A stretch of 15,909 bases of DNA from Chrysochromulina parva (lineage: Eukaryota; Haptophyta; Prymnesiales; Chrysochromulinaceae), in the NCBI GenBank assembly GCA_002887195.1, contig PJAB01001259.1, positions 1 to 15,909 of the forward strand. The letters run 5' to 3'. Position numbers and translations under genes: made by a program. Positions 1 through 6,416 of the stretch are shown here, in pieces. The notes under the pieces are model-generated. The model was not told where the DNA came from, searched no databases, and worked only from the letters and a program-made list of their open reading frames with translations. The first letter of the stretch is position 1. The number at the start of each line of letters is the position of its first letter.

Positions 1-134
1 TAGACGCCATCTTCGGTTGGAGCGTCGTCCATCATGTCTTTGAGCGTGCCTGCTCGCTGGGCCACCCGGCGCGTCCACTCGACAGCCTCGCCCTCGCGCG
101 CCCGCAAGCGCACGCGCTCCGTGCAGTCGGACAT
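1..134 (-). CDS. SKP1/BTB-POZ-like protein, N-terminal part only (partial)
   Basis: Read on the minus strand, an ATG at 134-132 opens a frame of 44 codons that leaves the window at the left edge without a stop. After a short leader (MSDCTERVRLRAREGEAVEW), the pattern V-x-L-x-A-x-E-G-E, then R-x-VA, then a TLKDMMDDA segment matches the start of the SKP1/elongin-C POZ fold: strand, turn, strand, then a helix with a T-[IL]-K-x-M core. In that family SKP1 links cullin-1 to F-box proteins and elongin C serves the cullin-2/5 complexes. Only about a quarter of the domain is visible, so SKP1, elongin C and other BTB proteins cannot be separated. The gene is divergent from UTP21, with 542 nt between the start codons. 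Confidence 0.5.
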   Translation of the reverse strand, partial: MSDCTERVRLRAREGEAVEWTRRVAQRAGTLKDMMDDAPTEDGV

Positions 135-306
135 TATAAGCGGGCGCGGAAGTGTCGCGTCGTGTCGTGCGCGACGATACTTGACGATTTTTTGATTCGC
201 TAAACCTTCGGAGGTACATTTTTTATGTGCTAAAAATCGGCGGTGGCTCAGTCCAGATTCTGGAAAAGCACCTCCTACTCCACGTGTGCGAAAGAGTTCT
301 TTCAGT

Positions 307-321
307 GTTCAAGTTCAAGTT
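307..321. repeat. Inverted partner of the GAACTT microsatellite
   Basis: The 15 nt GTTCAAGTTCAAGTT are the exact reverse complement of AACTTGAACTTGAAC, which occurs inside the repeat at 407-438. The two arms are separated by about 85-100 nt and could pair. Confidence 0.8.
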
Positions 322-406
322 ATTACACAAACAAGTTAGACAACCTAAAGGAAACCTATCGAATGTGCTCTCGAGGCTAGCAGTGGGGGTGAGAGTCGAC
401 GGAGAT

Positions 407-438
407 GAACTTGAACTTGAACTTGAACTTGAACTTGA
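407..438. repeat. GAACTT hexanucleotide microsatellite, 5.3 copies
   Basis: Thirty-two perfect nucleotides of period 6, upstream of UTP21 and directly followed by a pyrimidine-rich run ending in CAG (439-454). It is the longest perfect simple repeat in this intergenic region. Confidence 0.95.
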
Positions 439-676
439 TTCTTATTTCTTTCAGTGAGGTGCTCGATCATTAGGGAGTCCCAGAAGATTGGAACAGCCCA
501 GGTGTAAAATTTAGCGACGCTCAAGAGGCTCGTTAGAAAGAAACCATCCGGTCTCTAGCAAAGGCAACAGGTCATGCAATGCCGAACTCTCCAATAGCCT
601 TCCTCTGGCAAAAGCGCGTTGTGTTGAGCAGCAACTTTCGTTTGTGGCTCGTCGGACGGCGACGTCACCACGCAGA

Positions 677-3427
677 ATGACGCCGCCGCTGCTCGTGCCC
701 TACCGCGCCGTTGGCCTCGTGAGCGACGGCGTGCCCTTCGCCATCGAGCAGCTCGGCACCGATACCTTTGTGACCACCGCCATCGGCCGTACGTTCCAGG
801 TCTTCTCCTTGGCCAAGCTGCGCCTCGCGTTCATCGGCGCGCAGCTGCCACGTGCCGTGACCGCGCTGTGCGCGGCGGGCGAGCGCACGATCGTCGCGTG
901 CGGCACGGATGTGCACGTCTATCGGCGTGCCGAGCGCGAGCTGCTCCTCGATGGAGAGCACACGGCGCGCGTGCGTCACCTCCTCGTGCTCGGCGAGACG
1001 CTGCTTACCGTGTGCGAGAGCGGCGTGGTGATCGTGTGGGCGCTGGCCAACGGCGAGGTGCTGCGCCGGCTGCACGCCGGCTTCGTGCCGAGTGCACTCT
1101 CGCACCCGGCCACCTATCTCAACAAGGTGCTGCTCGGTGCACCCGACGGCCGTCTGCAGCTGCTCAACGTGCGCTCCGGACAGCGGATCTACGAGTTCAA
1201 GGGGTGGGGCGCGCCCGTGCGATGCCTCGAGCAGTCTCCGGCGCTGGACGTGGTGGGCATCGGGCACGCCGACGGGCGCATCGTGCTGCACAATCTGCGC
1301 GCCGATGCGAGCGTCCTCACGCTCGCGCACGAGAGTGGCGACTCATGCAACGCGCTCGCCTTTCGGACCGACGGCCGGGCGCACCTTGTGTCGGCGAGCT
1401 CGCTCGGCTCGTTGCATGTCTGGGACCTCGAGAAGCGCGTGCGGCTCACGTCGATTCCGCTCGCGCACGCGGGCGGAGTGCTCTGCGCCCATTTTGTGCG
1501 TGGTACGGCGGAGCTGCTCACCCTCGGCGAGGCCGAGAATGCTCTCAAGGTGTGGCTCTTCGATCAGCCTACGGGTGGTGCGCGGCTACTGCGCTCGCGC
1601 TCGGGGCACTCGGCGCCGCCCTCGCTGGTGCGCTTCCATCGGGACGCGATTTTGGCCGGAGGGGCCCCTGCTGGTCAGGCTTACCTCCTCTCGGGAGGCG
1701 CCGACCGAACGCTCCGCCAGGCGGCAATCTGGACGACGCAGCAGGACGCCGAGTTTAGTCAAAAGCGCGAGACGAGCAAGGCGAGCATGCATGTGACGGA
1801 TATGGAGGCGCGCCGGCTGCCCCCGCTCACGGGCCTCGCCTCCTCACAAGTGCGCGAAACGGAGTGGGCCAATGTCCTCACGTGCCATCAAGGTTCGGCC
1901 GCCGCGTACACGTGGCAGACGACTCGCCGAGCCCTCGCGCCGCACACGCTCCATTTGGGTTCGGGCCGACCCGTCACTTCCGTGGCCATCTCGCCCTGCG
2001 GCAACTTTGGCTACTTGGGCGGCGAGGACGGCGCGCTCGAGAAGTTCAACTTGCAGTCGGGGCAGCGGCGCGCGGCCGTAAAGACCGGATCACGCCACCG
2101 CGGCGCTGTGCGTGGGCTCGCGACGGAGGCCCTCTCCAAGTGCGTCAGTGCATGCTGAGTGCCTCCCTCATTGCATGCTGAGTGCCTCCCTCATTGCATG
2201 CTGAGGGCCTCCCTCATCGCATGCTGAGTGCCCAAGGCACTCTCCCTCCAAGTGCTTCACCTTGATCGCCATCTGATGGCCATCTTGATGCCTCTCTGAG
2301 TGCCCTCTGAGTGCCCTCTGAGTGCTCTCTGAGTATAGGTGCGTCTTCTCGGGCTCGTACGACGGCACCATTTGCACGTGGCGGCCCGCCGACCTTCACT
2401 GCCTGGCGAGCCTTGATGCGGGCGCGCCGGTGGCCGCGCTGCGCCAGCATCGCGACTCCACCCTCCTCGCGGCTGCGTGCGATGACCATTGCATTCGTGT
2501 CTTCGATACTCTCGTCGGGCGCGTCGTGCGCGAGCTGCGCGGCCATCGCAATACCATCACGGATCTCGCCTGGTCCGCGGACGGCCGCTGGATCTTGTCC
2601 ACGTCACTCGATTCGACCATCCGCATCGTCGATGTGCCCTCCGGCGTGGCGATTGGATGGTCAGTGCCCTGCCCTTCTCCGCTGCCCTGTCCTTTGCCGC
2701 TGCCCTGTCCTTTGCCGCTGCCCTGTCGTTTGCCGCTGCCCTGTCTTTTGCCGCTGCCCTGTCGTTTGCCCTCCGCCCTCCTCTGCCCCACCCTCTGCCT
2801 GCCCTCTGCCCTCTGTCTTTGTCTGGCCCTCTGCTCTGGGCCTCTCCCAGCACGCATACTAGGCCGGGCGGCTCTCCCCCCGTGAGCCGTCCGTCTTCCT
2901 TAGCCGTGCGACAGCGCCGTTGCGGGCTGCCCGCTGCCGCAAGGTGGAGGGTAGCCTGCGGCGAGGCTCAGCAAAGGGGGTGGCACCGCGTCACCATCGT
3001 GAGCGCCGCCGGGAACTGCGGGTCGCACACGCCGCATGAGGCAACGGTCTCTGATCGGGCCCCTTTTCTCCTCCCCCTCTCTCCCCGCCACTGCTCACGT
3101 CGCTGCTCACATTGCATGCTCGGCCCTTTTCACGTCGCATGCTCGGCCCTTATCTCGCAGGTATCTCGTGGCCGAGCCGCCCACCTCGATCACCGTCTCG
3201 CCCAACGGGGAGTACATCGCGACCGCGCACGCATCGACGAATGCGCTCTGCGTGTGGGCAAACCGCGCCTTCTTCTCGTCAGTGCTGCTCACACCCGCCT
3301 CGGATTCGCCAACGGCGCTCGAGATGCCGGTGGCCGCTAAGGGGGGCGAGGCTGAGGAGGAGGAGAGTGAGGCGGACGAGGAGGAGGGCGCTCGGGACGG
3401 CGCGCCGACGAAGGCTGTGGCCGACGA

Positions 3428-3461
<34 letters not shown>

Positions 3462-4163
3462 GACGAGGAGGACGAGGGTGCGGCAACGTCGGCACGGCTG
3501 CTTGAGGGCCGCGACGTGCCTCAGATGGCGACCTGCATCACCCTCTCTTCACTGCCCGCCTCCCACATGCGAACCATCCTCCATCTGGATACGATCCAGC
3601 AGCGCAACCTGCCCAAACAGCCACCGAAGGCGCCCGAACGAGCGCCGTTTTTCTTGCCGACTACCGTCGGAGTGGAGCGCGCCTTCGCCCCGTTGCCCGG
3701 CGCGGGCGCGGCCGCCGCCGGTCGGGGCGCCGTGTCGAGCGGAGTGGGCAAGGCGGCCACCCACGTACCTAAGGACGGACCTAAGGACGGGCCTATGGAC
3801 GGGTGGATCGAGGCAGCCGACGAGAATGCTCCAGATCAGGCAGCCGACGAGAATGATGAGTGGGCGGCAGCCGCGGCGGCGGCGGGTAGGGATGAGGCGA
3901 CCGAGAATGAGGAAGAGCTGACCTCTGCGTCCAATGGGCTTAGTGTGAATGGGCCCTCTGTGAAGCGGCCGCGCACGTCGCGCCTGCTGAGCTCGCGGGG
4001 TCGGCCAGACCTGTCGCCACTCCAGACGCTCGTACGCGCGGCCGACGAGGCACACGACAAGGCCGCCGCCGCTGCCTCGGCCGCCGCGACCAGCAGCAAA
4101 ACAAAGGGGCGCAAGTCAGGGGCAGCGGCGGCGACGGTGTCGGCGGCGGCGGACGATGCGGCA

Positions 4164-4194
<31 letters not shown>

Positions 4195-4607
4195 ACGAGG
4201 CTGTGGTGAGCCATCTGCTCCACCTCAACCCCTCGGCCCTCGACCTCGAGCTGCGCGGCCTGGGCGGGAGCGGCGGCCTGCTCACAACGGCGCTCCGCCT
4301 CGTGCCGGGACAAGGCGGGGGAGCATCCCACGGGGGAGCCTCCCAGGGAACAGAGGGGCTCTCCGAGCTCCGAGCTGTCCTCCACTGTTTTGGTCGCGCG
4401 CTCTCGACGGGTAGAGACTTCGAGCTGCTGCAGACCGTGCTTGCCGTCTTCTTACGCATGCATCAAGAGACCCTCGCTGCCGCACCGGAGCTGCTGCCTG
4501 CGCTGCGGGCACTGCACGCATCCCAGGGCAGCCGCTGGGGCACCCTGCGCGAGCAGCTTCATGGCAACTTGTGCCTGCTCTCCTTCCTGTGCCGCACCCG
4601 CACCTGA
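677..4607 (+). CDS. UTP21: UTP21/WDR36 family WD40 protein of the small-subunit processome (three exons)
   Basis: UTP21 is a UTP-B subcomplex subunit of the nucleolar SSU processome, which processes 18S pre-rRNA. Proposed exons are 677-2139, 2339-2659 and 3161-4607, giving 1076 aa; all junctions are GT-AG and keep frame. The N-terminus has the family signature PYRAVGLVSDGVPF, followed by TFVTTAIGRTFQV, HPATYLNKVLLG, FRTDG and RSGHSAPP, and WD40 blades continue through exon 2 (VFSGSYDGTICTW). Exon 3 holds the last blade, an acidic insert (about 681-701), the start of the Utp21 C-terminal domain (from about 715: LDTIQQRNLPKQPPKAPERA), an Ala run (about 926-940) and the conserved end (ALDLELRGL, GRDFELLQTVLAVFLRMHQE). 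The ATG at 677 is chosen; the frame extends to a GTG at 644, which is not a plausible nuclear start. Low-complexity inserts probably explain why it exceeds the usual 900-950 aa. Confidence 0.93.
2140..2338 (+). other. UTP21 intron 1 (199 nt, minisatellite-filled)
   Basis: The donor is AA|GTGCGT at 2140 and the acceptor is TATAG ending at 2338. Removing it joins ALSK-C to VFSGSYDG, restoring the WD40 blade, whereas read-through stops at TGA 2156. The intron holds three copies of a roughly 23-nt unit (CATGCTGAGTGCCTCCCTCA-like) and then a 10-nt unit (CTCTGAGTGC) near its 3' end. The 7 nt GTGCGTC occur both at the intron start (2140-2146) and at the start of exon 2 (2339-2345). Confidence 0.88.
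2660..3160 (+). other. UTP21 intron 2 (501 nt)
   Basis: The donor is GATG|GTCAGT at 2660 and the acceptor is TATCTCGCAG ending at 3160. Splicing joins GVAIGW to YLVAEPPTSITVSPNGEY, which resumes the final WD40 blade. The first part is a C/T-rich minisatellite; the middle (about 2860-3060) is GC-rich with no recognised element; the end carries a tandem GCATGCTCGGCCCTT pair (about 3114-3152) before the acceptor. Apart from GGT it lacks the exon-repeat flanks of the other two introns. Confidence 0.88.
2680..2770 (+). repeat. Pyrimidine-rich minisatellite, about five 18-nt units
   Basis: The unit GCTGCCCTGTCCTTTGCC repeats about five times within UTP21 intron 2 with single-base changes in the CTTT/GTTT segment. 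Degenerate CCCTCTGCC copies continue to about 2840. It makes the top strand almost free of A. Confidence 0.85.
3420..3478 (+). repeat. GACGAG-type hexanucleotide tract encoding an acidic run in UTP21
   Basis: A coding simple repeat of GAC/GAG codons gives an Asp/Glu-rich stretch between the last WD40 blade and the C-terminal domain of UTP21. The same codon repeat recurs in the AP2/RING gene at 6313-6415. Confidence 0.85.
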
Positions 4608-4952
4608 GCGTACACGCCGGAGAGCCCGGGAGAGCTAAGAGCAGGGGCGGGAGGTATCAGGTAAGAGCTGGATTGAGGTTGATAAATTATTTTATGCTTG
4701 AGGAAATATAGCGACGTAGTCGAGTGAGTCGAGTTCGGAGTTGACAAGCTCTTGGCCACGCCACTGGCGTGGTCGGCACCCGGCCCGACGACGGCGCGCC
4801 GAAGCGCCGCCGCAGGCGCACCGCAACGCCCGGCCGGAACGGACATCCTGCCGCAGCGTCCTAGGCTAGATCGTAGATGCCGAGGAGCTACTCGCGAGAT
4901 GCATCGACCATCGCATCGTGTACTTGTGTTGACCGAGTCATGACCGAGGGGA

Positions 4953-5050
4953 GCGGAGCCGTCCTCTATGAGACGGTGTGCACTTACCTCCCCTGGAGCC
5001 TTCGTGAGAAGTTGCTGTGAGACGGTGCGGAGCCGTCCTTTGAGACGGTG
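4953..5050. repeat. Direct repeats GCGGAGCCGTCCT(CTA)TGAGACGGTG
   Basis: Copy A is 4953-4978 and copy B is 5027-5050; they are identical except for a small deletion in B. A partial third copy, TGTGAGACGGTG, sits at 5016-5027. An 11-nt tandem pair CGGGACACACA follows at 5067-5088. The cluster looks like a fragment of a dispersed repeat, but other copies would be needed to show that. Confidence 0.75.
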
Positions 5051-5103
5051 AAGACACCGGGGGAGCCGGGACACACACGGGACACACACGGTCCGCGGTA
5101 GCT

Positions 5104-5135
5104 TTCCGCGATACACGATGGTGTATCGTGCGGAA
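5104..5135. repeat. Strong hairpin: 13-bp stem, 2-nt bulge, 4-nt loop
   Basis: The arms TTCCG + CGATACAC (5104-5116) and GTGTATCG + CGGAA (5121-5128, 5131-5135) pair around the loop GATG, with TG (5129-5130) bulged. It is followed at once by the 12-nt perfect palindrome TCTCGATCGAGA (5136-5147). It lies about 130 nt beyond the 2H phosphoesterase stop, so it could be a 3'-UTR structure, a short structured RNA or the end of a small mobile element. Confidence 0.7.
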
Positions 5136-5266
5136 TCTCGATCGAGAAACGGCTTCGCCGGCCCAGGAAGCGACCACAAATTCGGGTCACGCTTCCCCCC
5201 GGAGGTTTTCTGCTGGATCTATTGGGTCACTGCGCGCTCCCCGTCCGACCAGACCCTCGACTAAAG

Positions 5267-5872
5267 TCACTGCGGGAGCATAAGGTAGCGCATGGTATCG
5301 TAATCGGCCCCTTTCTCCTTGATGGCGACTGCGGCGCCACGAACAGTGCCGAAAGAGGTGCGATCTGTCCACGCTGATTTCATCTCGGTCTTCTTGAGCT
5401 GCTGCTTGAGGGCTTCACCTCGGTTGAAGCCGCGGTAGAGTGAGAGATGGAGCTGCTTTCGGTAGCTGTCCGTCGTTTTTAGGGGCGCGGGGTCGAGCTT
5501 TCGGACCAAATCTGCGATTGTTTGCTGTGCGGCCTCGCTCAAGCTCAAGTATAGGCCCGCACCCCATGGCTGCGGCTTGGCAAGCACGAGCTCTAGCGGG
5601 AGCATTGGCGCCGAGCTGAAGCGGATACGCTCAGCTTCGTCCTCTGTCAACTGTGCCAGAGTGACATGCCGCGTTCCATTTTTCATGAAGCAGTGCTCGT
5701 GAACCGTGGCGTCGCACGAGTTTTTGAGGAGCGTTAGGAACGACTCGTGATCTGCGTCGCCAACTGCCTCGACCATGAGAAGCAGCACATAGTCACGCTT
5801 CGCCTTGCGCTTCGTCCCGCGGGTAGCCGCCGGCTTTTCACGTGGGTCATGCGTAGAGCTGGCGTCGCCCAT
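5267..5872 (-). CDS. 2H phosphoesterase superfamily protein (LigT/CPDase/AKAP7-like)
   Basis: A single-exon minus-strand gene of 201 aa. It carries the two hallmark motifs of 2H phosphoesterases: H-V-T-L at residues 69-72 (RHVTLAQL) and H-L-S-L at 142-145 (QLHLSLYRGF), spaced as usual for this roughly 180-220 aa fold. The two histidines act together on 2',3'-cyclic or 2'-5' phosphodiester bonds; family members include RNA cyclic phosphodiesterases and AKAP7-like 2'-5' phosphodiesterases. The substrate here cannot be told from sequence. The N-terminus is basic (TRGTKRKAKR, about residues 18-27) and could be a nuclear signal. The ATG at 5872 is chosen; the frame opens further upstream only with a GTG at 5905. 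It is divergent from the AP2/RING gene and tail-to-tail with UTP21. Confidence 0.82.
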   Translation of the reverse strand: MGDASSTHDPREKPAATRGTKRKAKRDYVLLLMVEAVGDADHESFLTLLKNSCDATVHEHCFMKNGTRHVTLAQLTEDEAERIRFSSAPMLPLELVLAKPQPWGAGLYLSLSEAAQQTIADLVRKLDPAPLKTTDSYRKQLHLSLYRGFNRGEALKQQLKKTEMKSAWTDRTSFGTVRGAAVAIKEKGADYDTMRYLMLPQ

Positions 5873-6089
5873 CCTTGTCAGCTTCGTCCCACAGCACACT
5901 TTCACAAAAAGGTGTGCGGTCGCGGGAATGCATGCAACTTTGGCAGGCGCGCAGTCCCCAGACGCTGGACCGCGACAAAACTGACTGACTGACTGGCATC
6001 GGAGACGCGTCTGGAAAAGTCAAAACGCCAGTCCTCCAACGAGGTGCCCACAATGGCGCGCGGGAGTGTTTGTGGGAGATTCTTTGGTA
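5873..6089. promoter_or_regulatory. Shared 217-nt upstream region of the 2H phosphoesterase and AP2/RING genes
   Basis: Two head-to-head start codons leave only 217 nt for both promoters and 5' UTRs. It contains a short CTGACTGACTGACTGG tetranucleotide repeat at about 5982-5997. An out-of-frame ATG at 6053 precedes the chosen ATG at 6090 and would be an upstream start if transcribed. No TATA box was seen. Confidence 0.4.
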
Positions 6090-6374
6090 ATGCTGACGTG
6101 CGGGGGAGACGGCGCGTCGAGCAGTGGCTGCCCCAAGTACGCGACGTGCCGCCTCGTCCCCGGCTGCATCCTCGAGGAGAAGCACATTGGCATATGCATC
6201 TTCCCCTTCGTCGAGCGTGGCGATAGGTCACGGAAGCCTGTCCCCGTAATAGAGGCGTGCACGGCAAAGCAGCACCTGACACGCCCTCCCGCTACCAAAG
6301 CCACCACCACCGAGGACGAGGACGAGGACGAGGTCGAGGACGAGGTCGACGACGAGGACTATGACGAGGACTAT

Positions 6375-6416
<42 letters not shown>

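Larger units (their letters stand above)
135..676. promoter_or_regulatory. Shared upstream region between the SKP1-like gene and UTP21
   Basis: The 542 nt between two head-to-head start codons must hold both 5' UTRs and promoters. It is more AT-rich in the middle than the flanking genes. A plus-strand frame of 76 codons (227-457) has no recognisable content and includes a simple repeat, so I do not call it a gene. A GTGAGA at 389 and a pyrimidine stretch ending in TTTCTTTCAG at 445-454 could bound a 66-nt intron in the UTP21 5' UTR, but nothing in the sequence proves it. No TATA box at a convincing distance was found. Confidence 0.4.
4608..5266. other. 659-nt tail-to-tail intergenic region with repeats and hairpins
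   Basis: This gap lies between the UTP21 stop and the stop of the minus-strand 2H phosphoesterase, so it should hold two 3' UTRs. An AT-rich patch sits at about 4670-4715. From about 4950 to 5190 it is packed with short direct and inverted repeats, listed separately. Minus-strand frames here (one of 206 codons, 4559-5179) are full of Arg/Ser/Pro without recognisable motifs, and I do not call a gene. A minus-strand AGGTAAGT at about 4985-4992 is a perfect donor consensus but has no clear partner. Confidence 0.5.

Noticed and set aside
227..457. 76-codon plus-strand frame upstream of UTP21
   Set aside because: Half of the C-terminus is the GAACTT simple repeat (ELELEL); no motif or conserved look. 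Treated as UTR/promoter.
644..676. Upstream extension of UTP21 to a GTG
   Set aside because: GTG is not a normal nuclear start in eukaryotes; the first in-frame ATG is at 677, just before the conserved family start.
868..1758. Long alternative plus-strand frames and the minus-strand frame 665-1330 inside UTP21
   Set aside because: Arg/Ala-rich shadows of a GC-rich coding region; only the UTP21 frame gives recognisable WD40 blades.
2489..3340. 283-codon plus-strand frame across UTP21 exon 2 and intron 2
   Set aside because: Composed mainly of the minisatellite translated as AALSFAAALSF; not a protein family and out of frame with UTP21.
4981..4990. CACTTACCTC on the plus strand as a U1 snRNA 5' end
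   Set aside because: Only the ACTTACC core matches; the following stem I sequence and the rest of U1 are absent. It is simply the reverse complement of a donor-like AGGTAAGT.
4559..5179. 206-codon minus-strand frame behind UTP21
   Set aside because: Overlaps the UTP21 end, covers direct repeats and a hairpin, and shows no domain pattern.
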